The notes beneath the pieces are model-generated. The model worked only from the letters and a program-made list of their open reading frames with translations, did no database searches and was not told the origin of the DNA. Position numbers and translations under genes: made by a program. A stretch of DNA of 39,394 nucleotides, taken from contig NZ_JANUGY010000021.1 in the NCBI RefSeq assembly GCF_024756235.1, positions 1-39,394 of the forward strand, read 5' to 3'. This stretch comes from Massilia kyonggiensis. GTDB taxonomy: Bacteria; Pseudomonadota; Gammaproteobacteria; Burkholderiales; Burkholderiaceae_D. Shown here in pieces: positions 22,736 through 31,111 of this stretch. Each line of letters opens with the position of its first letter. Positions within the stretch are counted from its first letter, which is position 1.

Positions 22736-24440
22736 CGCGCGAGAACGGCGCCTGCTCGTCTTCGCGCCGCGCGGCCGCGATGCCGAGGTGATCGCGCGCG
22801 TCCTCACGGCCGACGACCACGCGTGCACGATCGTGACCACCTTCGCGGCGCTGAGCGACGAGATCGTGGGCGGCGCCGGCGCGGCGATCGTCGCCGAGGA
22901 AGCGCTGCACGGCGCCGACCTGGCGCGCCTGCGTGCCTGGCTCGACCAGCAGGAACCGTGGTCCGACTTCCCCTTCATCGTCCTGGTCGCGCACGCGATC
23001 GGCCTGCCGGCGGACGACGCGCGTGCCCGCCTGCGCGACCTGGGCAACGTCATCCTGCTCGAACGGCCCCTGAACACGAGCACGCTGCGCAGCGCCGCCG
23101 CTTCGGCCCTGCGCGCACGGCGCCGCCAGTTCCAGGCGCGCGACGTCCTGGCCGACCACAGCCGCACCGCCAGCCGGCTGGAACAGAGCCAGGCCGCGCT
23201 GCTGCACCTGAACGAGACGCTGGAGGCACGCATCGAGGAACGCACGCGTGCGCTGGCCCAGGCCAACGACCGCCTGATGAACGAAGTCATCGAACGCGAG
23301 CGCGTGCAGCTGGCGATGGTGCAGTTCCAGAAGATGGAAGCCGTCGGGCGCCTGACGGGCGGCATCGCCCACGATTTCAACAACCTCCTGAACGTGGTCC
23401 AGGGCAGCATGGACCTGATCCTCCTGATGTCGAAGGACGAGGTGGCGAAGCAGCGCGCGGAGATCGCGCGCCGTGCCTGCCAGCGCGGCGGCAAGCTGAC
23501 CAGCCAGCTGCTGGCGTTCGCGCGCAACCAGAACCTGAACCTGCGTCCCATCGACGTCGCGTCCCTGTTCGGCGGCGTGCGCGAACTGCTGGCCACGTCG
23601 CTGGGCCCCGGCGTGCGCCTGCACTTCGCCGTGGACGCCGCGTGCGCGCGCGTGATGGCCGATGCCAACCAGCTGGAGATGGCGTTGCTCAACCTGGCGA
23701 TCAATGCGCGCGACGCCATGGACGGCGGCGGCGACCTGCGCTTCGAGGCGGCCCTGCGCCCGCCGCCGGACGGCCTGCCGCCGGACGGCGACTACGTCCG
23801 CCTGGCCGTGACCGATACCGGCCCCGGCATCCCGCCCGACCTGGTGGCGCGGGTGTTCGAGCCCTTCTTCACGACCAAGGAAGTCGGCAAGGGCACGGGG
23901 CTCGGCCTGTCCCAGGTCTACGGCATGGCGCAGCAGTCCGGCGGTCTCGCGCGCATCCTCAGCGCACCGGGTGCCGGCACCACGGTCGAAATCTGGCTGC
24001 GCGCCGCGGGCGCCGGCGATGACGTGGCGGACGAGGCGGCGCTGGCGCACCGCCCGTTGCATGCGGTCTCGGCGGCGCGCATCCTGATCGTCGAGGACGA
24101 CGATTCGGTACGCGCCTCGATGGTGTCCTCGCTCGAGGCGCTCGGCTACCAGGTGGCGCAGGCGCCGGACGGCGAATCCGGCCTCGTCATGCTCCACGAG
24201 GGCAAGCCGGACCTCATGATCACGGATTACCTGATGCCCGGCATGACGGGGGCCGAGCTGATGCGGCACGCGCGCTCCGCCTTCCCCAACCTCCCGATGA
24301 TCATCGCGACCGGTTATGCCGACATGCACGCCATCGAACAGGTACTGGGCGGCGACATCCTGCTGCACAAGCCCTTCCAGCTGTCCGAGCTGGCGTCGAG
24401 CGTGGAACAGGCCCTCGGCCGGCACCGCCACGCCGCCTGA
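22728..24440 (+). CDS. Hybrid sensor histidine kinase with C-terminal receiver
   Basis: Cytoplasmic hybrid kinase of 570 residues. The N-terminal ~125 residues resemble a receiver without the normal acidic pocket. A coiled coil follows (about 145-200), then HisKA with GGIAHDFNNLLNV (His215), and HATPase_c with NLAINARDAM, DTGPGIP and GTGLGLSQVYG. The C-terminal receiver (about 452-565) has IVEDDD and the phospho-acceptor Asp501 (MITDYLMPG). Its ATG overlaps the KaiC-like gene by eight bases, so the ATPase is the likely partner or input. The receiver may pass phosphate to an HPt protein such as that at 11909 (speculative). It converges on the GGDEF-EAL gene with a four-base gap. Confidence 0.9.
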   Translation: MPSARERRLLVFAPRGRDAEVIARVLTADDHACTIVTTFAALSDEIVGGAGAAIVAEEALHGADLARLRAWLDQQEPWSDFPFIVLVAHAIGLPADDARARLRDLGNVILLERPLNTSTLRSAAASALRARRRQFQARDVLADHSRTASRLEQSQAALLHLNETLEARIEERTRALAQANDRLMNEVIERERVQLAMVQFQKMEAVGRLTGGIAHDFNNLLNVVQGSMDLILLMSKDEVAKQRAEIARRACQRGGKLTSQLLAFARNQNLNLRPIDVASLFGGVRELLATSLGPGVRLHFAVDAACARVMADANQLEMALLNLAINARDAMDGGGDLRFEAALRPPPDGLPPDGDYVRLAVTDTGPGIPPDLVARVFEPFFTTKEVGKGTGLGLSQVYGMAQQSGGLARILSAPGAGTTVEIWLRAAGAGDDVADEAALAHRPLHAVSAARILIVEDDDSVRASMVSSLEALGYQVAQAPDGESGLVMLHEGKPDLMITDYLMPGMTGAELMRHARSAFPNLPMIIATGYADMHAIEQVLGGDILLHKPFQLSELASSVEQALGRHRHAA

Positions 24441-24444
24441 GGCG

Positions 24445-26532
24445 TTACACCGGAATGCCGGTGCCGAACATGGCCTGCATGAGGACGGCGTCGACCGGCC
24501 GGCTGAACAGGTAACCTTGCCCCTCGTTGCACTCGTGCGCCTTGAGGAAGGCGAGCTGCTCTTCGTCCTCGACGCCTTCGGCAATGACGCGCTGGTGCAG
24601 GTTCCTGCCCATGTCGATCACGGCGCCGACGATCGCCCCGTTCTTGCCCCCTGCGCCGTCGATCGCCCTGACGAAGGACTGGTCGATCTTGAGCACGTCG
24701 ATCGGGAACTGGCTCAGGTAGCTCAGGCTGGAATAGCCGGTACCGAAGTCGTCCACCGCGATCTTGACGCCGACCGACTTGAACCGCGCCAGCAGGTCCG
24801 CGCTCGTGGCCACGTCGCGCATCAGGACCGTTTCGGTCAGCTCGAGCTGGATGCAGGCCGGATCGGTTCCCGTCTCCTCGAAGACGGCCAGTGCATGGTC
24901 GAAGAAATCGCGCTGGCGGAATTCGACGGCGGACACGTTGACCGCGATCGACACGCCCGGAATGCCCGCCTCGCGCCAGCGCACTGCTTGCAGGCAGGCT
25001 TCGCGCAACACCCAGTGTCCGATCGGCACGATCAGGCCGCATTCCTCGGCGATGGCGATGAAGCGCTCCGGCTGCACCAGGCCCCATTCCGGATGAATCC
25101 AGCGCAGCAACGCCTCGACTCCGGTGATGCGATGGTTTTGCAGGTCGATCTTCGGCTGGTAGTGCAGCGTGAACTCGCCCTGCTCCAGCGCGCGTCGCAA
25201 ATTGCTTTCGATCAGTTGCCGCTCCACGGCGCGCTGGTTCATGGCCTGATGGAAGAACTGGAAGTTATTCCGCCCACGCTCTTTCGCGTGGTACATGGCC
25301 GTATCGGCATTCTTGATGAGCGCAGCCGCATCCGTGCCGTCGAACGGAAAGACGCCGATCCCGATGCTGGTCGAGGTGTGCACTTCCTGTTCGTCGATCA
25401 GGAACGGCGTGGCGAGCGCATGCAGGATCTTCTCCGCCGTCAGCGCCGCGTCCTGCGGATGGCGCTCGTCGGCGAGCAGGATGACGAACTCGTCGCCGCC
25501 GTAGCGGCTGACGGTATCGGACGTGCGCACGCAGGCCAGCAGGCGTTCCGCGACCGCCTGCAGGAGCCGGTCGCCGACGCCATGCCCCAGCGAATCGTTG
25601 ACGTGCTTGAACTTGTCGAGGTCGAGGAACAGCAGGACCGGGTACGCCTTGCTGCGCCTGGCCAGGGCGATCGCCAGCGAGACGCGGTCGTTCAGCAGCA
25701 CGCGACTGGGCAGGTTGGTCAGGAAGTCGTGTTGCGCCAGGTGCTGCATCTTCGCCGTCAACGCCACGTTGCGGGAGACGTCGCGGAACACCATCACCGC
25801 GCCGACGAGCCGCTGGTTCCAGTCACGGATCGGCGCGGCCGAGTCCTCGATCGGAATGTGCCTGCCGCGACGGTCGACGAGTACGCACTCGCCCGCGATG
25901 CCCGCGGCCGGGTCGCCCTGCAGGATGTATTCGAGCGGATTGACGATCGCCTGCCCGGTGGCGGTGTCGACGATCTCGAGGACCTCGGCGACGGGCCGCC
26001 CACGCGCCTCGTCGCGCGGCCACGCGGTCATCCGTTCCGCCGCGATGTTCAGGTAATCGACGCTGCCATGCATGTCGACCGAGATGACGGCATCGCCGAT
26101 CGAGTTGAGCGTGATCTGCGCCCTCGCCTGGGCGATGTACAGGCGCTGCTCCACCTTCATGCGCTCGATGACGTTGCGCAGGGCTTGCGGCACCAGGTAA
26201 TTGTCGAAGTAGCCGCGCGACAGCCAGCCCTGGGCACCGTGCTGGACCGCTTCCTTGGCCTGGGCTTCGTCGTCGAGATCGCACAGCGTCAGGATGGGCA
26301 GGTGGCGGGCCGCGTCGTGCAACCGGTCGAAGCAGGCCATGCCCTGCGCGTCGGGCAACGCCAGGTTCACGAGAACCGCATCGATGCCGCCCGCCGCCAG
26401 CCGCTGCAGGCCGGGGTCGAGGGCGGGCACGTCGTCCACGTCGAACGGGCCGTCGCGCGCATTGCCGAGCGCGTCCCTGAGTGCAAGGACATCTTCGGCG
26501 ACAGCGGAAATGATGAGGACTCGGTTTGCCAT
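24445..26532 (-). CDS. GGDEF-EAL protein with degenerate receiver and PAS domain
   Basis: Cyclic-di-GMP enzyme or sensor of 695 residues. Domains in order: a receiver-like domain (about 1-125), PAS (about 138-255), GGDEF (about 265-430) and EAL (about 440-690). The receiver lacks the phospho-acceptor: Asn56 replaces Asp (VLVNLALPD), and the acidic pair near the start is missing. The GGDEF motif (345-349) is intact and preceded by an I-site RTSD (336-339). The EAL motif is intact (EALLRW, from 473), and DDFGTGYSSLSYL is present. Both synthesis and breakdown of c-di-GMP are possible. It converges on the hybrid kinase and may serve the same circuit. GGAGAC lies upstream of the ATG at 26532. Confidence 0.93.
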   Translation of the reverse strand: MANRVLIISAVAEDVLALRDALGNARDGPFDVDDVPALDPGLQRLAAGGIDAVLVNLALPDAQGMACFDRLHDAARHLPILTLCDLDDEAQAKEAVQHGAQGWLSRGYFDNYLVPQALRNVIERMKVEQRLYIAQARAQITLNSIGDAVISVDMHGSVDYLNIAAERMTAWPRDEARGRPVAEVLEIVDTATGQAIVNPLEYILQGDPAAGIAGECVLVDRRGRHIPIEDSAAPIRDWNQRLVGAVMVFRDVSRNVALTAKMQHLAQHDFLTNLPSRVLLNDRVSLAIALARRSKAYPVLLFLDLDKFKHVNDSLGHGVGDRLLQAVAERLLACVRTSDTVSRYGGDEFVILLADERHPQDAALTAEKILHALATPFLIDEQEVHTSTSIGIGVFPFDGTDAAALIKNADTAMYHAKERGRNNFQFFHQAMNQRAVERQLIESNLRRALEQGEFTLHYQPKIDLQNHRITGVEALLRWIHPEWGLVQPERFIAIAEECGLIVPIGHWVLREACLQAVRWREAGIPGVSIAVNVSAVEFRQRDFFDHALAVFEETGTDPACIQLELTETVLMRDVATSADLLARFKSVGVKIAVDDFGTGYSSLSYLSQFPIDVLKIDQSFVRAIDGAGGKNGAIVGAVIDMGRNLHQRVIAEGVEDEEQLAFLKAHECNEGQGYLFSRPVDAVLMQAMFGTGIPV

Positions 26533-26580
26533 GGCGTCTCCCGCGTAGCGGCTTTGACCGCCTGCCTGAAGAATGGTTCG

Positions 26581-27816
26581 TCAAGCCGGCGGCGGCGTGC
26601 CGGACGTACCGCGGCACTGGCCATATGCGTGCAGGTGCGCGGCGAACGCCCGCAACGCCGGCACGCCAGCGCGTTCGGCGCGCTCGCACAGGCCGGCCAG
26701 CCGCGCCAGCGCCGCGCGCGGATCGACCTGCCGTTCCTGCCAGAGCTGGCGCAGCTCGGCGCGCATGCGCAGCGCCGGCGCCAGCGCGTCGTGCCGCTCG
26801 ACGAGCGCGTCCAGCGCGCTGCGCTCGTCGGCGCTCATGGTGTCGGGATCGCGCCGCAGCAGGCGCTCGGCGCGGCGGCGCTCGCGCATGCCGATCCACG
26901 CCTGCGCCTGTCGCAGTTCGGCGCGGAACACGCGCACGGCCATCTGGCCATGCGCGCGCAGGACGTGCTCGCGGCAGGCGATGATGCCGTCGAGCGTGGC
27001 GGCGCACAGCGCGGCGGCCGGCGCGCGCCGCGTGGGCGGCCGCGGCGCCAGGTGCCTGACGTGGGCGAGCCCGGCCCAGGCGAGGATACGGATGTAGGCC
27101 CAGCCGATGTCGACCTCGAACCAGCGCACGGACAGCCTGGCGGACGTGGGAAAGGCGTGGTGATTGCCATGCAGTTCCTCGCCCCCGATCACGATGCCCC
27201 AGGGGACGATGTTCGCGGCGGCGGTCGGGCCGTCGAAGCTGCGGTAGCCCAGGTAGTGGCCGATGCCGTTCACGATGCCGGCCGCCGTGACCGGGATCCA
27301 CAGCATCTGCACGCCCCACACGGTCAGGCCGATGACGCCGAACATGGCGACGTCCGCGACCAGCAGCAGGCCCACCCCCTGCCACGGCAGCGCGCCGTAC
27401 ACGTGCCGCTCGAGCCAGTCGTCGGGCGTGCCGTGGCCGTAGCGCCGCACGGTTTCGGCGTCGCGCGCCTGGGCCCGGTACAGCTCGGTGCCCCGCAGCA
27501 GCACCCGGCGGATGCCGAACAGCTGCGGGCTGTGCGGATCGCCTTCCCGCTCGCAGCACGCGTGGTGCTTGCGATGGACCGCCACCCACTCGCGCGTGGC
27601 CATGCCGGTGGCGAGCCACAGCCAGAAGCGGAACGCGTGGCTGACGGCCGCGTGCAGCGCGAGGGCGCGGTGCGCCTGGCAGCGGTGCAGGTAGATCGTC
27701 ACGGCGACGATGGTCAGGTGGGTCGTCGCCGCCGTGTAGGCGACGATCTGCCAGGGGCGCCATGCGAGCATGCCGTCCGCCAGGAACTGCAGGATGGACT
27801 GCCACATCTGCGTCAT
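26581..27816 (-). CDS. Fatty acid desaturase (delta-9 type) with long C-terminal extension
   Basis: Integral membrane di-iron desaturase of 411 residues that would introduce a cis double bond into fatty acyl chains. The histidine boxes are H44RCQAH49, H81RKHH85 and H216GNHH220, with GHYLGYR (His187) supplying a further ligand. Transmembrane segments lie around residues 22-45, 60-75 and 147-190. The catalytic core ends near 255. The remaining ~155 residues are charged and helical (with RAELRQAQAWIGMRERRR) and not part of the canonical fold; they faintly recall the C-terminus of ISL3-type transposases. The ATG at 27816 has GAGGGGGG three bases upstream. It follows the small gene at 27970 divergently. 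Confidence 0.88.
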   Translation of the reverse strand: MTQMWQSILQFLADGMLAWRPWQIVAYTAATTHLTIVAVTIYLHRCQAHRALALHAAVSHAFRFWLWLATGMATREWVAVHRKHHACCEREGDPHSPQLFGIRRVLLRGTELYRAQARDAETVRRYGHGTPDDWLERHVYGALPWQGVGLLLVADVAMFGVIGLTVWGVQMLWIPVTAAGIVNGIGHYLGYRSFDGPTAAANIVPWGIVIGGEELHGNHHAFPTSARLSVRWFEVDIGWAYIRILAWAGLAHVRHLAPRPPTRRAPAAALCAATLDGIIACREHVLRAHGQMAVRVFRAELRQAQAWIGMRERRRAERLLRRDPDTMSADERSALDALVERHDALAPALRMRAELRQLWQERQVDPRAALARLAGLCERAERAGVPALRAFAAHLHAYGQCRGTSGTPPPA

Positions 27817-27969
27817 GTGCCCCCCCTCGATCGCGATGCAGCCAGCCTGCGCCCGATCCGGCAATCCGTCCAGTGCATGCCGTGCGGCATGTCCGAAAGG
27901 ACGGGCGAAAACCGCTGGTTGTACACCGGACCGGCGTGTATGATGGCCCGAACCGACCACGGAGGATGG

Positions 27970-28206
27970 ATGGACATGAGCGAGCGCCAACGGCGCAGCG
28001 ACGAGCCGACAGCCAATGCCGTGGCCCGCGGGTTGAACATCCTGGCCGTGCGCGACGCCGGCGTCGCCAGGCGCTACATGCGGCACATGCACGTGCCGGA
28101 CCACGTGATCGAGCGTGTCCTCGACCATCCCGAATTGCGCCGCCGGGAAAGCGCCGCGCAATCCATCTCGGAAGCGATCACGCCGTCGGCACCGCAAGAC
28201 GAGTGA
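27970..28206 (+). CDS. Small protein of unknown function
   Basis: A 78-residue basic protein that I do not recognise. The centre reads NILAVRDAGVARRYMRHMHV and is probably helical, with HVPDHVIERVLDHPELRRR after it; this resembles a short helix-turn-helix, but no match is claimed. GGAGG (27961-27965) precedes ATGs at 27970 and 27976. A -10-like TATGAT lies at 27939-27944. It is divergent from the desaturase gene and 36 bases before the GGDEF gene, with which it may be co-transcribed. Confidence 0.65.
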   Translation: MDMSERQRRSDEPTANAVARGLNILAVRDAGVARRYMRHMHVPDHVIERVLDHPELRRRESAAQSISEAITPSAPQDE

Positions 28207-28242
28207 CGGTGCCACGGCGGCACAACCCCAGCGGAGCGCGCG

Positions 28243-29280
28243 ATGACACAACGTACCGGATCGAACGCCGAAGTCAGGCAATTGCAGGCCCTGCTCGCGC
28301 TGTCGCGCGAACTGATGCAGGTCGACAAACCACCGGCCGCGCTGGCGCTGGCCGGGCGCGCACTGGCCGAACTGGGTGGCGTCGACGACGCCCTGCTGCT
28401 GGTTCGCGGCGAGGTCAGCCACGACATCGGATTCGACCGCGCGGGCATGCCGCACGCTGCCGGCCGCGGTCACGCCTGGCACGGACCGGCGCTGGCGCGC
28501 CTGGAAGGCGGTCCCGAGGACGACGCCATGCCGGACCCCCGCACGCTACTGGTGGGCGTGCCGGTCCGGCACGCCATGGCCGCGCTGGCCGCCGGCTGGC
28601 CGGACGCCGGCACGCCTGCGGAACAGGCCAGGCGCCGCCGCCTGCTCGGGACGGTCCTGGAACTGTCCGTCGCGACGCTGTGCCGGATCTCGGCCCGCGA
28701 CGCGCTCGAGGACCTGGTGTCGACCCAGTACGCGCAGATGGCGGGCACGGCCCGGGCGCATGCCGACGAACTGGCCCGGCGCGACGACGCCGAGGACGCC
28801 ATGCGCGCCCTCGCCCTGACCGACATCCTGACCGGCCTGAACAACCGGCGCGGCTTCTTCGTCCAGGCGGAGCACATGTTCCGGCTGGCACGGCGCAAGC
28901 GCGCCAGTTGCATGGTGATCTATGCCGACATCGACGGCCTGAAACAGGTCAACGACCAGCTCGGTCATGAGACGGGCGACCAGCTGATCCGGGACGCCGC
29001 CGCCGTGCTGCGCGAATCCCTGCGCGACACCGACGTGCTGGCCCGCCTCGGCGGCGACGAGTTCGTGGCCTTCGCGCTGAACGACGTCCATCCCCGCGTG
29101 ATCCTGTCCAGGCTGCGGGAAAACCTGCATGCTTTCAACCTGATGCAGGACCGGACGTATGCGCTGTCGATCAGTGCCGGCGTGGTGCGGTGCGATACGG
29201 GCAGCGAAACGCCGCTGCTCGATTACGTCCAGCGCGCCGACCGGGAAATGTACGCGCACAAGCGCAGTTGCCTGCACTAG
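28243..29280 (+). CDS. Diguanylate cyclase (GGDEF)
   Basis: Cytoplasmic protein of 345 residues. The N-terminal ~150 residues have a GAF-like layout (LALSRELMQVDKPP, then a mixed sheet with VGVPVRHAMAALAAGW). A linker helix (about 155-190) leads to the GGDEF domain (about 190-345). The active motif ARLGGDEFVAF is intact (GGDEF at 270-274), with a product-inhibition I-site RDTD (261-264). It is therefore expected to make cyclic-di-GMP. It follows the small gene at 27970 and converges with the small gene ending at 29302. GGAG precedes the ATG at 28243. Confidence 0.9.
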   Translation: MTQRTGSNAEVRQLQALLALSRELMQVDKPPAALALAGRALAELGGVDDALLLVRGEVSHDIGFDRAGMPHAAGRGHAWHGPALARLEGGPEDDAMPDPRTLLVGVPVRHAMAALAAGWPDAGTPAEQARRRRLLGTVLELSVATLCRISARDALEDLVSTQYAQMAGTARAHADELARRDDAEDAMRALALTDILTGLNNRRGFFVQAEHMFRLARRKRASCMVIYADIDGLKQVNDQLGHETGDQLIRDAAAVLRESLRDTDVLARLGGDEFVAFALNDVHPRVILSRLRENLHAFNLMQDRTYALSISAGVVRCDTGSETPLLDYVQRADREMYAHKRSCLH

Positions 29281-29301
29281 GCGGCGCGGCGCGCCGCCGG
29301 C

Positions 29302-29574
29302 TCAGGACCCGGGACCGGGATCGGCGCGGTCGCGGTCGCTCTCGTCGTCGAGGACCGCGGCTTCCCGTTCCTTGCCGATGCTGCCGGACAGCACTTGCCG
29401 GTCCTCGTCGTCCGTCTCGGGCGGATCGAGCATGTCTGCGAGCATCGCGTGCAGCTCCGGCGTGTCCCATGGCAGGCCGCTGCGCTGCCGGACGTGGATG
29501 TAGTGCCTGATCTCGCTGTCCTGTTCGGCCGTCAGCGGCAGGCCGCGGAACGTGTCCCTGGGTTCGGGTTCCAT
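29302..29574 (-). CDS. Small acidic protein of unknown function
   Basis: A 90-residue acidic protein (start at 29574 or 29577). GGAGG lies seven bases before the ATG at 29574. The middle (LTAEQDSEIRHYIHVRQRSGLPWDT) is helical. The C-terminal third is Asp/Glu-rich and likely disordered. I recognise no family. It lies 92 bases after mnmE on the same strand and converges with the GGDEF gene, so it could be expressed with mnmE. Confidence 0.6.
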   Translation of the reverse strand: MEPEPRDTFRGLPLTAEQDSEIRHYIHVRQRSGLPWDTPELHAMLADMLDPPETDDEDRQVLSGSIGKEREAAVLDDESDRDRADPGPGS

Positions 29575-29666
29575 CATGATGCCTCCTCGACGCTGCAAGC
29601 CAGCTCCTCGACGCTACGCGCTTTTCCCGCGGGCGGGCGCACGTCAGGTTGAGATCCGGAACGGTT

Positions 29667-31046
29667 CTATTTACCGATGCAGAACCGGCTGAAGATCACC
29701 CCCAGCAGGTCGTCCGGCGTGAACTGCCCGGTGATGCTGGAGAGCTGATCCTGCGCGAGCCGCAACTCCTCCGCGAACAGGTCCAGCGACTGGTCGTCCT
29801 GCGCCGCATGGTCGGCGGCGTAGCGCAGATGCTCGCGCGCCTGGCGCAGCGCGACGAGGTGGCGTTCGCGCGCGAGGTACAGCGATTCGCCCGTCTGCTG
29901 CCAGCCGGCGATGCGCAGCAGTTCCGCGCGCAGCAGGTCGATGCCGATCTTCTCGTGTGCGGACAGGTAGATGTTGACCGCGTCGGCGCCCTGGTCCACG
30001 GACGGCTTGTGCCCGGACAGGTCGATCTTGTTCCAGATGCGCACGACGGGCACGCCGGCCGGGAACGCGGCGACGATGTCCTCGTCGGCCTTGGCCGGGC
30101 CGAGACTCGCGTCGAGCAGGTGCAGGATCACGTCCGCCTTGCCGACCTCGCCCCACGTGCGTTCGATGCCGATGCGCTCGACGACGTCGATGCCTTCGTC
30201 GATGGCGCGGATGCCGGCCGTGTCGACGATGTTCAGCGGGATGCCCTCGACCTGGATCGTCTCGCTGACTTTATCGCGCGTCGTGCCCGCGATCGGCGTG
30301 ACGATGGCAACGTCCGATCCGGCCAGCGCGTTCAGCAGCGACGATTTACCGACGTTCGGCTGGCCGACCAGCACGACATTCAAACCCTCGCGCAGCAGCG
30401 CGCCCTGGGCGGCCTGGCGGAACACGGCTTCCAGCGCATCGACGATGCCCTTCAGCTGGCCGCGCGCATTGGATTTCTCGAGGAAGTCGATCTCCTCTTC
30501 CGGGAAGTCGAGCGTGGCCTCGACGAGCATGCGCAGGTTGATCGTCTTCTCGACCAGTTCATGGACGACCTTCGAGAACGCGCCGGACAGCGATTGCGAC
30601 GCCGATTTCGCGGCGGCCTCGGTGGACGCGTCGATGAGGTCGGCAACGGCCTCCGCCTGCGCGAGGTCGAGCTTGTCGTTCAGGAAGGCGCGGCGCGTGA
30701 ATTCGCCCGGCTCGGCGAGACGCAGGTCCAGGTCGCGGCCCGCCTCCAGCACGCGCGCAAGCAGCATGCGCAGGACGACGGGGCCGCCGTGGCCCTGCAG
30801 TTCCAGCACGTCCTCGCCGGTGTACGAATGCGGCGCCTTGAAGTACAGCGCGAGGCCTTCGTCGATGACGGTGCCCGCGGCGTCCTTGAACGGCAGGTAC
30901 GTGGCGTGGCGCGGCGCCAGCTTCGTGCCGGGGAACAGCGCGGCCGCGAGGGCCGACAAGTCCTTGCCGGAGGCGCGCACCACGCCGATGCCGCCGCGGC
31001 CGGGGGCGGTGGCAATGGCGGCGATGGGAGAAGTATCGAGTTTCAT
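29667..31046 (-). CDS. mnmE: tRNA modification GTPase MnmE
   Basis: GTPase of 459 residues that, with MnmG, forms the 5-carboxymethylaminomethyl group of wobble uridine 34 in several tRNAs. The N-terminal folate-binding domain (about 1-120) and helical domain surround a Ras-like G domain with G1 GQPNVGKS, the switch motif GTTRD, DTAG and NKID. The C-terminus is CIGK, which carries the catalytic cysteine. Length and motifs are canonical. It lies downstream of yidC on the same strand, with a terminator between them. No promoter was identified in the 65-base gap. Confidence 0.97.
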   Translation of the reverse strand: MKLDTSPIAAIATAPGRGGIGVVRASGKDLSALAAALFPGTKLAPRHATYLPFKDAAGTVIDEGLALYFKAPHSYTGEDVLELQGHGGPVVLRMLLARVLEAGRDLDLRLAEPGEFTRRAFLNDKLDLAQAEAVADLIDASTEAAAKSASQSLSGAFSKVVHELVEKTINLRMLVEATLDFPEEEIDFLEKSNARGQLKGIVDALEAVFRQAAQGALLREGLNVVLVGQPNVGKSSLLNALAGSDVAIVTPIAGTTRDKVSETIQVEGIPLNIVDTAGIRAIDEGIDVVERIGIERTWGEVGKADVILHLLDASLGPAKADEDIVAAFPAGVPVVRIWNKIDLSGHKPSVDQGADAVNIYLSAHEKIGIDLLRAELLRIAGWQQTGESLYLARERHLVALRQAREHLRYAADHAAQDDQSLDLFAEELRLAQDQLSSITGQFTPDDLLGVIFSRFCIGK

Positions 31047-31066
31047 GGTCGGATTGTAGTGCGAAT

Positions 31067-31094
31067 AAAAAAGCCCGTGCGGACACGGGCTTTT
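31067..31094 (-). terminator. Intrinsic terminator after yidC
   Basis: On the minus strand an 11-base stem AAAAGCCCGTG / CACGGGCTTTT (31069-31094) with a 4-base loop is followed by a run of T (31067-31072). It ends the rpmH-rnpA-yidD-yidC transcript before mnmE. The stem is nearly symmetric, so weak termination is possible in the other direction. Confidence 0.85.
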
Positions 31095-31111
31095 CGGTCA
31101 CCGGGCCGGTG

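Noticed and set aside
24316..27969. The front of a 1296-codon plus-strand frame opposite the GGDEF-EAL and desaturase genes.
   Set aside because: It is the antisense shadow of two strongly recognisable proteins. Only its last 79 codons (27970-28206), with their own ribosome-binding site, are kept.
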